Source of the DNA: Clostridiales bacterium | GTDB lineage: Bacteria > Bacillota > Clostridia > Christensenellales > HGM11417 | Direction: 5' to 3' | Assembly: GCA_012519285.1 (NCBI GenBank) | Contig: JAAYQN010000052.1 | Location: forward strand, 1-43,042 | DNA length: 43,042 bases | Shown here: positions 1 to 8,801 of the stretch, piece by piece | How the letters are laid out: every line of letters begins with the position of its first letter | Numbering within the stretch: position 1 is the first letter of the stretch | Made by a program: the position numbers and the translations under genes | Notes under the pieces: generated by a model | Seen by the model: the letters and a program-made list of their open reading frames with translations, nothing else | Database searches by the model: none | Told to the model about the DNA's origin: nothing

Positions 1-38
1 AATTGCTTTCTTTTCTCTGTATCTTTTGTTGTCAGCAT
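1..38 (-). CDS. Transposase, N-terminal 12 codons only (partial at window edge)
   Basis: The ATG is at 36-38 on the minus strand and 12 codons (MLTTKDTEKRKQ) are visible before the window ends. The first eight residues match the start of the decayed transposase at 18209 at six positions, and four of the matching codons (Leu, Thr, Lys, Glu) differ only at the third base, as expected for a selected coding sequence. An AAGG about 10 bases upstream may serve as a weak ribosome binding site. Whether the gene is intact cannot be judged from this window. Confidence 0.55.
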   Translation of the reverse strand, partial: MLTTKDTEKRKQ

Positions 39-68
39 AATCAAAAACCTTATTATATTTTATACCTA

Positions 69-78
69 TATTATACCA
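69..78 (-). promoter_or_regulatory. Extended -10 promoter element of the insertion sequence
   Basis: On the minus strand this reads TGGTATAATA, an extended -10 box (TGnTATAAT), 31 bases upstream of the transposase ATG. No good -35 box is present. The second copy has the same box at 18172-18181. Confidence 0.5.
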
Positions 79-127
79 CAAAACCCCTCTGAACTTAAGC
101 GTTCAAAGGGGTTTTTCTACAGTCTGA

Positions 128-152
128 ACCGCTCTTTTTGAGCGGTTTTTTA
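128..152. terminator. Hairpin terminator between the insertion sequence and tRNA-Thr
   Basis: An 8-bp stem (AACCGCTC / GAGCGGTT, the first A shared with the IS end) with a TTTTT loop is followed by T6 on the plus strand. Read from the tRNA (minus strand) the hairpin lies 3' of the gene, but its expected U-run is replaced by the end of the insertion sequence. This suggests the element landed in the 3' flank of the tRNA-Thr terminator. Confidence 0.6.
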
Positions 153-228
153 TGGAGCTGTTACCGGGACTTGAACCCGGGACCTCGTCCTTACCAAGGA
201 CGTGCTCTACCTCCTGAGCCATAACAGC
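153..228 (-). tRNA. tRNA-Thr (anticodon GGT)
   Basis: The 76-nt cloverleaf on the minus strand starts GCTGTTA and ends TAACAGC plus discriminator T and encoded CCA (153-155). The anticodon stem CGTCC/GGACG encloses the loop TTGGTAA, giving anticodon GGT, which reads ACC and ACT codons. The T-loop GTTCAAGTC is standard. A consensus promoter lies just upstream (255-283). Confidence 0.97.
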
Positions 229-254
229 GTGCTTGCTTATAAATCAGCTTACTT

Positions 255-283
255 ATTATATTTTATACTTTTCACATTGTCAA
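255..283 (-). promoter_or_regulatory. Sigma-A promoter of tRNA-Thr
   Basis: The minus strand carries TTGACA (278-283), a 17-base spacer and TATAAT (255-260): a perfect consensus promoter whose start point falls about 20 bases before the tRNA. Confidence 0.9.
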
Positions 284-310
284 GCAAAACGCCGTAAAAT
301 TAACCTCCAC

Positions 311-355
311 AGCCCTTAGGATACACTTTTTGACAAAAAGTATTCGGGGAGGGCT
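311..355. repeat. Long inverted repeat beyond the 3' end of the helicase-loader gene
   Basis: Outer arms AGCCCT (311-316) and AGGGCT (350-355) enclose an inner near-palindrome (ATACACTTTTT then AAAAAGTAT). The structure begins a few bases after the stop codon of the 358-1287 gene and could act as its 3' end, although no U-run follows it on the minus strand. Confidence 0.5.
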
Positions 356-357
356 TT

Positions 358-1287
358 CTACGTTATCCTCCTCAGGTTCTCCCCCGTAAACTGAAATATA
401 TAAGTCTTTCTCTTGTCGGTAAGCCTGGAGTACAGCCTCTCGCCGTACCTCGACATCAGCTGCACGCCGTCGAGGTTGGTGGTAATCAGAGTATGAGCGC
501 CCGAAAACATCCTTTCGCTTATCAGCGACAGCAGGTACTCTACCGTCACGTTTTTAAAGATGTTCTCGGTGCCAAGGTCGTCTATTACCAAAAGGTCGCA
601 GCCGTATATGTTCTCAAGGTAATCCCTGCCCCCATCCCTGTGGTCTAAATGGTATCTTAAAAAAATCTCGTTGAGCTTGAACGCAGTGAGGAAAATGACG
701 GTGTACCCGCGCTCCATCACCCGCTTTGCCACGCAGCAGGCGAGGTGCGTCTTTCCCGTGCCCGTAAGGCCGCTGAACACATGGGTGGCGAACTTGGTGC
801 TCGGGAAGCCCTCGCAGTACTTTTTCATTCTCTCGTACACGCCGCCAAGATGCGCCTTTACTGCCTCGTCGAGGGCGGGGTCTACGTAGTCAAAGGCCGG
901 CAGCTGGGCGACGTTTATGCCGTAGCTTTCCGTTATTATATTGTTTATTGCCTGCCTGAGGCAGGAGCACGGAGAGCCATTCTTGTACCCGCTGTCGCTG
1001 CAGGAGGGGCAGTTGTACCTGGGCAAAAAATCCTTCTCGCTAAAACCGTATTTCTTAAGAGCTTGCTTCCTCTTTTCGCGCGCCTTTTCGTATTTTGCCC
1101 TTTTTTCCTCGTCTATAACTCCAAGCGCCTCGCAGCGGCAGTAGCGGGGAAGCACGCTGCCATACTCCTTTTCCGCCTCCATTATCTCGGGAATCTCGAG
1201 CGCCTTCCTGTAATTGTCGGCGGCTGCCTGCTCCGCCATCTGCTTTCTCTGCGAAATTATGTATTCGGCCTGCTTAAGTAAGCTCAT
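358..1287 (-). CDS. DnaI/DnaC-type replicative helicase loader (AAA+ ATPase)
   Basis: This 309-residue protein is a probable helicase loader that places the replicative helicase on DNA at initiation or restart. The N-terminal third is helical and charged and carries a cysteine cluster (C93, C96, C107, C109; CPSC...CSC) like the zinc-binding domain of DnaI. A Walker A motif (GLTGTGKTH, about 173-181) and Walker B (LLVIDDLGTE, about 232-241) follow, then an arginine-rich end. The family also contains IstB transposition helpers, but the cysteine cluster and the DnaD-like neighbour favour the primosome role. The gene overlaps the upstream DnaD-like gene by 4 bases (ATGA), so the two are probably translated together. 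I leave the symbol blank because dnaC and dnaI are used inconsistently. Confidence 0.85.
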   Translation of the reverse strand: MSLLKQAEYIISQRKQMAEQAAADNYRKALEIPEIMEAEKEYGSVLPRYCRCEALGVIDEEKRAKYEKAREKRKQALKKYGFSEKDFLPRYNCPSCSDSGYKNGSPCSCLRQAINNIITESYGINVAQLPAFDYVDPALDEAVKAHLGGVYERMKKYCEGFPSTKFATHVFSGLTGTGKTHLACCVAKRVMERGYTVIFLTAFKLNEIFLRYHLDHRDGGRDYLENIYGCDLLVIDDLGTENIFKNVTVEYLLSLISERMFSGAHTLITTNLDGVQLMSRYGERLYSRLTDKRKTYIFQFTGENLRRIT

Positions 1288-2726
1288 ACCTCGTAATCCT
1301 CGACGCTGGTGAACATCGCGTTAAGCTCTTCCCTGGTGTACTCGCGGCTATGCATGGCCTGCTCCTTCCTCTTCATTCCGCCCAGTACCGCTTCCACGTC
1401 CACTTCCCTCGCCTTTTCCACGCTAAAAATGCCGTTGCTCTTGTAGTAGCTGAGCAGCGCGTGCAAGTTTTTGAGCGGGTTAAAGTAATCCCTGCAGCAG
1501 CTTGCCGCATACAGCACAAGCTGCTCGCCCAGGCCCCACGTTACCGTCCACAGGCGGAAGTTGCTCCTGTCGTAGGTGTTGACCTGCCTGTTTATGCCCG
1601 CTCGCTCAAGCATCTCGGAAATGGTTTTTTCTGTATGGTATTGCTCCTCTATGTACTCGTTTATGCTCTCGAGCGAAATGAGGCCCAGCTTGTGCAGCCT
1701 GATTATCAGCTTGTCCATGCCCTCCAGGCTCTTTATGCCTACCTTGAAGCAGTAGTTTGCTATCTGGCGAAGCGTCTTTTCATCGTAGCCCTTGTCCATC
1801 CACGGCAGGATATAATTTTCTATGGCGGGCTCGACGTTTGGCAGGTACTGGCCGAGCTCTTTTAGCACCGAAAACGCCGCCTCCCTGTACCTTTGCTTTT
1901 CGGCGTTATAGTCCTCGATTTCCTTGATGGAAAACTTCTTGTTCTTGTAGTACTCGTCGAGAAGAAGGTTGAGCTTTTCCATGTTGCCTTTTTTTTGCCT
2001 AAGAAGCCTTGCGGCGTACAAAATGGTGTCCACCGAAAAACCGTACTGCTCCCGCCACTTGGTGTAGAGCGCGGTGTCGTTAAAGTCGGCTCCCCCGCGG
2101 TATCCCATCGCCTTGTGAACGCTCTTTATCTCCTCGGCCTGGCGGTTGTAGCTGCAAAGCTCCTGCTCTGCGGCGGCAAGAGTCACAATCCCGCGCGAGA
2201 TCCAGTTTTTGGCCACCGTTACGATGTATCGGTAATTTATGTTTGTTCCTTTCAGCAGCGTGCAGTACTTTATCACCATTATGAGCGCCTCGGGTTCTAT
2301 GTGGTAGGTTTCGATGAGGTTGAAATACTCGTTGAACTCGTTGAGCGTTATCATCCTGTCGGGCAGCAGCGTCTGCACCTGCTTGGTGAATTCGGAGTAC
2401 TTTCCGGGCCTTATCTTCCTGGGCTTGCCTTCGGAGACGGGCAGGTACTTGACGTCAAGGGGACTTGAGCTTACCACCTCGACCAGGCCCATCTCCTCGA
2501 GCTGCTCAAAGGCCTTTATTATCTCCTCCTGGGACAGCTCAAGCACCGATGACATCTTCTCCAGCGAGTTGAAGCTCTCACTTCCGCTGTTCAAGCCAAA
2601 CAGCGCGTAGATGTACACCTTTAAGGCCTTTTCGGGGCAGTGGGGAAGGTATTCGTTAATAAAGGCGTTGTCGAGCAGCGTGTAGCCCGACCTGGCAAAC
2701 TCTCTGGAGTATCTCGCAAGGCCCAC
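1284..2726 (-). CDS. DnaD-domain primosome protein
   Basis: The 480-residue protein is DnaD/DnaB-like, the Firmicutes primosome component that remodels DNA and recruits the helicase loader. The N-terminal ~110 residues look like a winged-helix domain. The DnaD C-terminal motif YxxxVxxxW is at residues 167-175, followed by basic residues and a Gly-Ile, and a second related repeat (YYKSNGI) occurs near residue 430. That makes it about twice the length of DnaD and similar to DnaB of Bacillus. The start is GTG at 2726, with AGGAGGAG seven to eight bases upstream. It is first in a two-gene operon with the helicase loader; a TATAAT at 2762-2767 (minus) is a likely -10 box. Confidence 0.85.
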   Translation of the reverse strand: MGLARYSREFARSGYTLLDNAFINEYLPHCPEKALKVYIYALFGLNSGSESFNSLEKMSSVLELSQEEIIKAFEQLEEMGLVEVVSSSPLDVKYLPVSEGKPRKIRPGKYSEFTKQVQTLLPDRMITLNEFNEYFNLIETYHIEPEALIMVIKYCTLLKGTNINYRYIVTVAKNWISRGIVTLAAAEQELCSYNRQAEEIKSVHKAMGYRGGADFNDTALYTKWREQYGFSVDTILYAARLLRQKKGNMEKLNLLLDEYYKNKKFSIKEIEDYNAEKQRYREAAFSVLKELGQYLPNVEPAIENYILPWMDKGYDEKTLRQIANYCFKVGIKSLEGMDKLIIRLHKLGLISLESINEYIEEQYHTEKTISEMLERAGINRQVNTYDRSNFRLWTVTWGLGEQLVLYAASCCRDYFNPLKNLHALLSYYKSNGIFSVEKAREVDVEAVLGGMKRKEQAMHSREYTREELNAMFTSVEDYEV

Positions 2727-2979
2727 TTTTTCTCCTCCTCGCTTGCTAATTTCGGCTGTTGATTATATAATTAAGGGAAACCAATTTCCGATGCCTTTGC
2801 GCTCTTTTTAGGGAAACTTCAGGCCGAAAGATAATGTCAATGTGGCCGCCGCTGCTTTAGAAGAGCTTGGGATTTTAATTATAGCACAAAGGCGCATCTT
2901 ATCAAAACCTTAGCGGAAATAAAAATTTACACCCAACATATTGTGTACAATTTTTCTTTGGACACAAGAAGGAGGGAGA

Positions 2980-4134
2980 ATGAGGATACTGCACACATCC
3001 GACCTTCACCTCGGAAAACGCATCGAGGGAAAGGACAGGCTGGGCGAGCAAAGAAAGGTGCTTGAGGAAATCTGCGGCATAGCGGAAGAAAAGTCAGCGG
3101 ACCTTGCCCTGATATGCGGCGACGTGTACGATTCATACATCCCCCCCGCCGAAGCGGAGGACCTTTTTTACGAGTTCGTCGAGGCCTTGAGTTGCTGCGG
3201 CAAGAGGCTTGTCGTCGCCATCGCGGGAAACCACGACGACCCCGTCAGGCTGTGCGCGGCGTCCTGCCTTGCCCAGAAGCAAGCCATTATAATAAGCGGC
3301 GGGGGAGATGAGCGCTTTAAAATCCCCCAAAGCCCCGACATAAGGCTTTTGGAGCAGGGCAAAAATTATATAAAGGTGGAAATCGGAGGGGAGAGGGCGA
3401 CCATAGCCTTTTTGAGCTACCCTTCAGACGCGCGGCTTGGCGAGGTGGCGGACGAGCGCGGCTACAGCGAAAAGATAAGCGGCTACCTTGGGGAGGCAAG
3501 CGCAAGTTTCAGCCCCGACAGCGTAAACGTCGTCATGGCCCACCTATTCGCAGCGGGCGCCGCTCCCATAGGCGAGGAGAGGGAGATAGAGGCGGGCGGG
3601 CTCAAGGCGTGTTCTTTAAACGTCTTTTCCGATAAGTGCCATTACGTTGCGCTGGGCCATATCCACAGGTGCCAGAGGCTGAAAGACAACGCCTTCTACA
3701 GCGGCTCCATACTGCAGTACAGCGCGGGCGAGGAGAGCTCAAAGTGTGTGCTGCTGGCCGAAGCCTATAGCGACGGCTTGAAGAAGGTTGAGAAAATACC
3801 GCTGCTATCTGGCAAAAAGATAATAACCTACGCAGCTGAAGGTGTTATGCCCGCGCTTAACTTTTTAAAAAGCGGCGTGGAAGATTACGTCTACCTCAAG
3901 ATAAGGCAGGACAGGCCCCTTTTGTACGACGAGAGCAGGCTGCTGAGGTCCTTTGACAACGTATTGGGGATAGAGCTTGAGACAGAGCTTTCCCAGTGCG
4001 GGCAGGAGAGGGCCAGCCGCAAAGGGCTTTCCAGGCGGGAGCTTTTCTGCGAGTTTTACAGGCACAGATACGGCGGCGAGCCCGAACCAGAGCTTGTCAA
4101 CCTGTTTCTCGAAATAACGGAGAGCGAGACATGA
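2980..4134 (+). CDS. sbcD: Exonuclease SbcCD, nuclease subunit D
   Basis: The Mre11-family metallophosphoesterase subunit of SbcCD cleaves hairpins and protein-blocked DNA ends. All phosphoesterase motifs are visible in order: DLHLGK (N-terminus), GDVYD, GNHDDP, MAHL and GHIH. The length, 384 residues, is normal. The start is ATG at 2980, preceded by AAGGAGGG; a longer reading from 2941 lacks conserved sequence. The gene overlaps sbcC by 4 bases (ATGA), which fits translational coupling of a two-subunit complex. The 253 bases upstream hold two divergent promoters, the one for sbcD being weak by eye (TACAAT at 2946-2951). Confidence 0.95.
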   Translation: MRILHTSDLHLGKRIEGKDRLGEQRKVLEEICGIAEEKSADLALICGDVYDSYIPPAEAEDLFYEFVEALSCCGKRLVVAIAGNHDDPVRLCAASCLAQKQAIIISGGGDERFKIPQSPDIRLLEQGKNYIKVEIGGERATIAFLSYPSDARLGEVADERGYSEKISGYLGEASASFSPDSVNVVMAHLFAAGAAPIGEEREIEAGGLKACSLNVFSDKCHYVALGHIHRCQRLKDNAFYSGSILQYSAGEESSKCVLLAEAYSDGLKKVEKIPLLSGKKIITYAAEGVMPALNFLKSGVEDYVYLKIRQDRPLLYDESRLLRSFDNVLGIELETELSQCGQERASRKGLSRRELFCEFYRHRYGGEPEPELVNLFLEITESET

Positions 4135-6749
4135 AGCCGCTTAAGCTTTACATAGAAGGGCTGCAGAGCTTTATCCAGCCCCAGAAAATAGACTTTGAGC
4201 TGATTTCTGGCAGCGGGCTGTTCGGCGTCTTCGGCAATACCGGCTCGGGAAAGAGCACCATTTTGGACGCCATCCTGATAGCCCTTTACGGAAAGGGCAG
4301 CCGCCGGGAGGATTACATAAACAAGACCGTGGACAGGGCGCAGGTGGCGTTTGAGTTTAAGATGCTCGGCGAAACTTATAAGGCCGAAAGGGCATTCAGA
4401 CGCAAGAGGGAAAATAATATAGAGTGCTCTTTGGCAAGGCTTTACAAGAGGACGGCGCAGGGCTGGGTTTGCCTCGCCGAAAACTACAGGAGGATGAACG
4501 AGGAAATCGAGAAAATAGTCGGTCTTGGGCTCGAAGACTTTAAAAAGTGCGTCATTTTGCCGCAAGGGGAGTTCGCCAGCTTTTTAAAAGCCGAAAAGGG
4601 CAAGCGCAACGAGATAATAGGCAACCTCTTTGACCTCGAGCAGTACGGGGAGACCCTGGCGCAGAAGATAAAGGAAAGGAAAGCTGCCGCCGACGGGGAA
4701 AAGAGCTCAATAGAGCGCTCGATAGAGGCGATAGGGGATTTCGAATACAGCCTCATTGAGCAGACCCAAAGGGAGATAGAGGATGGGCAAAAAGAGGCGG
4801 AGCGGCTCGGGGAGATGGTAAAGTCTCTTGAGAAAGCTCACAGGGAGCTTGAGGAAAAGCTCAAACAAAACGGACAGTTCCTTGAGGCAAAGGGTCTTCT
4901 CGAACAGCTCTTTGCCAAAAAGGGCGAGATGGAAGGACAGAGGGCGCAGTTGGAGCAGTACAAGAGGGCGGAAAAGCTCAAGCCATACATAGCCGAATAT
5001 GACAGGCTGAAGGGCAGGATAGGGGAACTGGAGAAAAACATTTCGGCCGCCAAAAAAGATTCGAGCGAGCTTGAGGAGAAATTATACAGGGCGCAAACCG
5101 AAGCGGAGCGGGCAAAGAAAGTGCATGAGGAAAGGTCTTTTGCCATAAACGAGCAAATCCCCAAACTTAAGGCATGTAAGGAGATAGTAAATAACATAGA
5201 GAAGGAGAGCGAAGAGCTGGAGAAAAAGCGAAAGCTCTTTCAGCAGAAGAGGGAGGAATTAAACGAGTGCAAGAGGAAATTTGATGAGGTCGAGGGCAAA
5301 CTGGGTGAGCTAAAGCGCCAAAAGGAAGCCTTAGAGGAGAGGCTGGACATAGTCTCAACGCTGAAAAAGAGCAAGGCGGAAGGCAGACTGGAAGAGGTGA
5401 AGCAGGCTATCGAGTACGCCTCGCCGCGCTTTGAGGGCATGCTGCCCTACCTTAATGGCAGGAAAAGGGCTTTGGAAGAGGCGCTTTCGGCATATTCCCG
5501 GCAGGCGTCTTCGGATTTTTTGGGAGATTTCGGCGAGCTTAAGAAAATCGAGCAAGAGATATCAAAGTATGAGAATCAATGGACAGAAGCGAGAACAAAG
5601 CTCGACTCATTAACATCTTATCTTAAGGAAATAGAAAGCGAAGGCAAGCAGATAAAGGCGTTTATAGAGCTTTCAAAAAACCGTCTGACAGAGAACGGCG
5701 CCGAAGAGGGCTGGGATGAAGAGCTTCTTGAGAAAAAGATAGCCAAGCTCAAGGCAGAGCTCAAATCGCTTGAGGAGAAAAAGAATAGCGCAGAGAAAAC
5801 GTATCAGGAACTCAACCTTAATCATGAGAATAAAAAAGTGGAACTCAAAGGGCTTTTAAAGAGCTATTCCGATACTTTGAGCGAACTCGAGAGGAAGGAG
5901 AGGGAGATAGAAAGCCTTTTAAAAGAGAGTAACTTTTCAAGCTCCGACGAGGCGAGGCGCATTTTGAGCAAAAACCTCGACGCCGAGGGTATGGAGAAAG
6001 CCCTCAGGCAGTTTGAGCAAAGCCTCTTGCTAACGGAAGATAACTATGATAAATTAAAGGTTAAATACGACGCCTCCGTCACCGAGCAGAGCGTGGAAGA
6101 GAGCGCGAAAAGGCTAAATGAGCTCAGAAAAGAACATCAGGATAAGCTTTCCGACCTCGCGGTAAAGAGGAGCAGGCGGGACAACCTAAACATCAACTGG
6201 GAAAAGCTGTCTATGCTTAAGAAAGAGCTCAAGGGCGCCGAAAAGCTATGCGGCCACTTGGAGACGCTGCAGAAGCTGGTTCGGGGCAAGAGCTTTATGG
6301 AATTTGTCGCCGAGGAATACGTTCAGGACATAACCGCGGCAGCCTCCCGCCATACCTCCCATTTAACCGGCGGCAGGTACAGGCTGTGCTACCAGGGCGG
6401 AAATTTCTTTGTGGAGGACAATTACAGCGGCGGCGAGATGAGGGCGGTGGAGACGCTCTCGGGCGGCGAGACCTTTCTGGTCTCCCTCTCCCTGGCGCTG
6501 GCGCTCACCGAGACCATAGTGAGGATGTCCGACAAGCCCATAGAATTTTTCTTCCTTGACGAAGGTTTCGGCACGTTGGACAGGGAGCTTTGCGATACCG
6601 TGATGAATATACTGGAAAAGCTCAAGAGGACAAATTTCACCATAGGCATAATTTCCCATGTTCCCGAGCTGATGCAGAGGATGGGAAGCAAGATCATAGT
6701 CTCTCCTCCCGACGGCGAAAGGGGAAGCACAGTGAGACATGTAATTTAA
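4131..6749 (+). CDS. sbcC: Exonuclease SbcCD, ATPase subunit C
   Basis: The Rad50-like SMC-family ATPase that partners SbcD has 872 residues. Walker A (GNTGSGKS) lies at residues 35-42 and the Q-loop region PQGEF at about 143-147. Two long coiled-coil segments rich in Glu, Lys and Leu follow, then the ABC signature LSGGE and Walker B FFFLDEGFGTLD near the C-terminus. The protein is on the short side for SbcC and contains no CxxC anywhere, so the zinc hook that normally joins two coiled-coil tips is missing. The start codon at 4131 overlaps the sbcD stop. A bidirectional terminator follows at 6773. Confidence 0.95.
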   Translation: MKPLKLYIEGLQSFIQPQKIDFELISGSGLFGVFGNTGSGKSTILDAILIALYGKGSRREDYINKTVDRAQVAFEFKMLGETYKAERAFRRKRENNIECSLARLYKRTAQGWVCLAENYRRMNEEIEKIVGLGLEDFKKCVILPQGEFASFLKAEKGKRNEIIGNLFDLEQYGETLAQKIKERKAAADGEKSSIERSIEAIGDFEYSLIEQTQREIEDGQKEAERLGEMVKSLEKAHRELEEKLKQNGQFLEAKGLLEQLFAKKGEMEGQRAQLEQYKRAEKLKPYIAEYDRLKGRIGELEKNISAAKKDSSELEEKLYRAQTEAERAKKVHEERSFAINEQIPKLKACKEIVNNIEKESEELEKKRKLFQQKREELNECKRKFDEVEGKLGELKRQKEALEERLDIVSTLKKSKAEGRLEEVKQAIEYASPRFEGMLPYLNGRKRALEEALSAYSRQASSDFLGDFGELKKIEQEISKYENQWTEARTKLDSLTSYLKEIESEGKQIKAFIELSKNRLTENGAEEGWDEELLEKKIAKLKAELKSLEEKKNSAEKTYQELNLNHENKKVELKGLLKSYSDTLSELERKEREIESLLKESNFSSSDEARRILSKNLDAEGMEKALRQFEQSLLLTEDNYDKLKVKYDASVTEQSVEESAKRLNELRKEHQDKLSDLAVKRSRRDNLNINWEKLSMLKKELKGAEKLCGHLETLQKLVRGKSFMEFVAEEYVQDITAAASRHTSHLTGGRYRLCYQGGNFFVEDNYSGGEMRAVETLSGGETFLVSLSLALALTETIVRMSDKPIEFFFLDEGFGTLDRELCDTVMNILEKLKRTNFTIGIISHVPELMQRMGSKIIVSPPDGERGSTVRHVI

Positions 6750-6772
6750 AGGTTATTTTTGGTAAAGATCAA

Positions 6773-6804
6773 AAAAGGCTGTCCGCTTTGGGTGACAGCC
6801 TTTT
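6773..6804. terminator. Bidirectional terminator between sbcC and tkt
   Basis: The stem AAAAGGCTGTC / GACAGCCTTTT with a 10-base loop sits between two convergent genes and ends in T-runs on both strands. Confidence 0.9.
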
Positions 6805-6807
6805 AGC

Positions 6808-8787
6808 TTACTTGTTTCTCTCTATCACTTCCAGCGCTTTGTTTACCACATTCTCGACGGTGAAGCCGAAGTGCTCGAAGAGCTGGTTTGCGGGGGCGCT
6901 GGCTCCGAAGGTGTTTATAGTCACGGTATCGCCGTCAAGGCCCACATACTTATACCAGCTGTGAGCCGTGCCCGCCTCCACCGCAAGCCTTGCCCTTACA
7001 GATGAGGGAAGCACCTTTCCCCTGTAGCTCTTTGGCTGGGCGTCGAACAGCTCAAGGCAGGGCATGGAAACCACCCTGGCATCGATGCCCTTTTGGGCAA
7101 GCTCCTTCTTTGCCTTCATGACGAGCTCAACCTCAGAGCCGCTCGCCATCAGTATTATGTCGGGCCTTCTCTTTTGTGAATCGGAGAGGACATAGCCGCC
7201 CTTTAGGGCATCTTTCCCCGTCTCCTCATACTGTGGCAGGGTCTGGCGGGTGAGCACAAGCGCCGTCGGCCCCTTGCCCGTAAGCGCCGAAATCCATGCC
7301 GCCGCGGTCTCCTTGCCGTCGGCGGGGCGGAAAACTTTTAGCCCGGGGATGGAGCGCAGCGAGATAAGGTGCTCCACGGGCTGGTGAGTGGGTCCGTCCT
7401 CGCCCACGCCTATACTATCGTGCGTGAGCACGTAGGTGACGGGAATGTTCATGAGAGCGCTCATCCTCAAGGCGTTCTTCATGTAATCGGAGAACACGAA
7501 GAAGGTGGCGCAGTATGCCCTCAGCCCGCCGTGAAGCTGTATTCCGTTAGTGATTGCCGCCATGGCGTGCTCGCGCACCCCGAAATGCAGATTGGTGCCC
7601 AGCCTGTTCTCGGGGCTGTATGACGGCCTCGATTTCATTATTGTCTTGTTGGAAGGAGCGAGGTCGGCCGAGCCGCCTATGAGGTTGGGGATAAGCTCCG
7701 CCAGCTTGTTGAGCACGGCGTAGCTGGTGTTCCTGGTGGCGTCGGGCTTTTCAAACTTGAACAGTTCCTCGTTACCCAAAAGGTCGGGCAGCCTGCCCTT
7801 AATGTAGTCCTCGAATTCCTTTGCCAGCCCGGGGTATTTCTCCTTATACTGCTTGAACATCCTCTTCCACTTGTTGTGGGCGCGTCTTCCCCTCGCGGCG
7901 ATCTTTAAGGTGTGTTCCCTCACTTCCTCGGGTACGGTGAACGGGGGACAGTTCCAGCCCAGGGTTTTCTTGGTGGCCTCGAGATGCGCCTCTCCCAGCG
8001 GAGCGCCGTGGCAGTCGCATTTTCCGGCGAGGGGCGAGCCATACCCTATCGTCGTCTTGCAGACAATCAGCGAGGGCTTGTCTTTGACCTTTTTTGCCTT
8101 TTTTATCGCCCTCGAGACGGCGGCGATGTCGTTGCCGTTTTCCACGTAGAGCACGTGCCAGCCCTGCGCCTCGTGCCTTTTGCCCACGTTTTCGGTAAAG
8201 GTGATGTCCGTGCTGCCCTCGATGGATATGCCGTTGTCGTCATAGAGCACGATGAGCTTGCCCAGCTTGTTGGTGCCGGCAAAGGACGCCGCCTCGTACT
8301 CGATTCCCTCCATCATGCAGCCGTCGCCCGCCAGCACGTAGGTGTAGTGATCCACGATGGGGAAGCCTTCCCTGTTGAACTTGGTGGCAAGGTGGCTCTC
8401 GGCGAGCGCCATCCCCACGGCGTTGGCTATTCCCTGACCGAGGGGGCCCGTGGTGGTTTCCACGCCCGGCGTGTGCCCGTACTCGGGGTGGCCTGGAGTC
8501 TTGCTGCCCAGCTGGCGGAAATTCTTTATGTCCTCCATGGAAACGTCAAAACCGAAAAGGTGCAGCAGCGAATAGATGAGCATGGAGCCGTGGCCTGCCG
8601 ACAGCACGAACCTGTCCCTGTTGGGGAAGGACGGGTCGCGCGGGTCGAATACCCTGTGCTCCGCCCACAGGGCGTATGCCATGTCGGCGGCGCCCATGGG
8701 AAGGCCGGGGTGGCCCGAATTTGCTCTCTGTACGGCTTCGGCGGAAAGTATCCTTATGGTGTCGGCGGTGAGTTTCTTTATATCCAT
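6808..8787 (-). CDS. tkt: Transketolase
   Basis: Thiamine-diphosphate enzyme of the non-oxidative pentose phosphate pathway, moving two-carbon units between sugar phosphates. At 659 residues it is full length. Recognisable elements are the sugar-phosphate/TPP His motif ([12 protein letters not shown]) near residue 25, GDGCMMEG of the TPP-binding fold, [14 protein letters not shown] in the pyrimidine-binding domain and a C-terminal domain ending in [13 protein letters not shown]. It starts with ATG at 8787 behind GGGAGGAG and follows the sugar phosphomutase gene by 14 bases, so both are probably one transcript. rpiB, another pentose phosphate gene, is far away at 38108. Confidence 0.97.
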   Translation of the reverse strand: MDIKKLTADTIRILSAEAVQRANSGHPGLPMGAADMAYALWAEHRVFDPRDPSFPNRDRFVLSAGHGSMLIYSLLHLFGFDVSMEDIKNFRQLGSKTPGHPEYGHTPGVETTTGPLGQGIANAVGMALAESHLATKFNREGFPIVDHYTYVLAGDGCMMEGIEYEAASFAGTNKLGKLIVLYDDNGISIEGSTDITFTENVGKRHEAQGWHVLYVENGNDIAAVSRAIKKAKKVKDKPSLIVCKTTIGYGSPLAGKCDCHGAPLGEAHLEATKKTLGWNCPPFTVPEEVREHTLKIAARGRRAHNKWKRMFKQYKEKYPGLAKEFEDYIKGRLPDLLGNEELFKFEKPDATRNTSYAVLNKLAELIPNLIGGSADLAPSNKTIMKSRPSYSPENRLGTNLHFGVREHAMAAITNGIQLHGGLRAYCATFFVFSDYMKNALRMSALMNIPVTYVLTHDSIGVGEDGPTHQPVEHLISLRSIPGLKVFRPADGKETAAAWISALTGKGPTALVLTRQTLPQYEETGKDALKGGYVLSDSQKRRPDIILMASGSEVELVMKAKKELAQKGIDARVVSMPCLELFDAQPKSYRGKVLPSSVRARLAVEAGTAHSWYKYVGLDGDTVTINTFGASAPANQLFEHFGFTVENVVNKALEVIERNK

Positions 8788-8801
8788 TTGCTCCTCCCGT
8801 A

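Larger units (their letters stand above)
1..127 (-). mobile_element. Left end of an insertion sequence (IS1182/IS5-like), cut by the window edge
   Basis: This is the outer end of an insertion sequence reading leftward. Going inward from position 127 it has a terminal repeat (111-127), a small hairpin with arms around 84-95 and 101-110, an extended -10 box (69-78) and a start codon at 38 opening a peptide MLTTKDTEKRKQ that runs off the window. The same order, at identical spacing from the terminal repeat to the -10 box (54 bases), recurs at 18123-18209, where the continuation is clearly transposase. The element abuts the hairpin at 128-152, which lies between it and the tRNA-Thr gene. The family name is inferred from the transposase motif in the other copy; the rest of this copy is outside the window. 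Confidence 0.7.

Noticed and set aside
2816-2923. Plus-strand stretch reading NVAAAALEELGILIIAQRR upstream of sbcD
   Set aside because: It has no in-frame start and sits in a divergent promoter region; too short to call a gene fragment.
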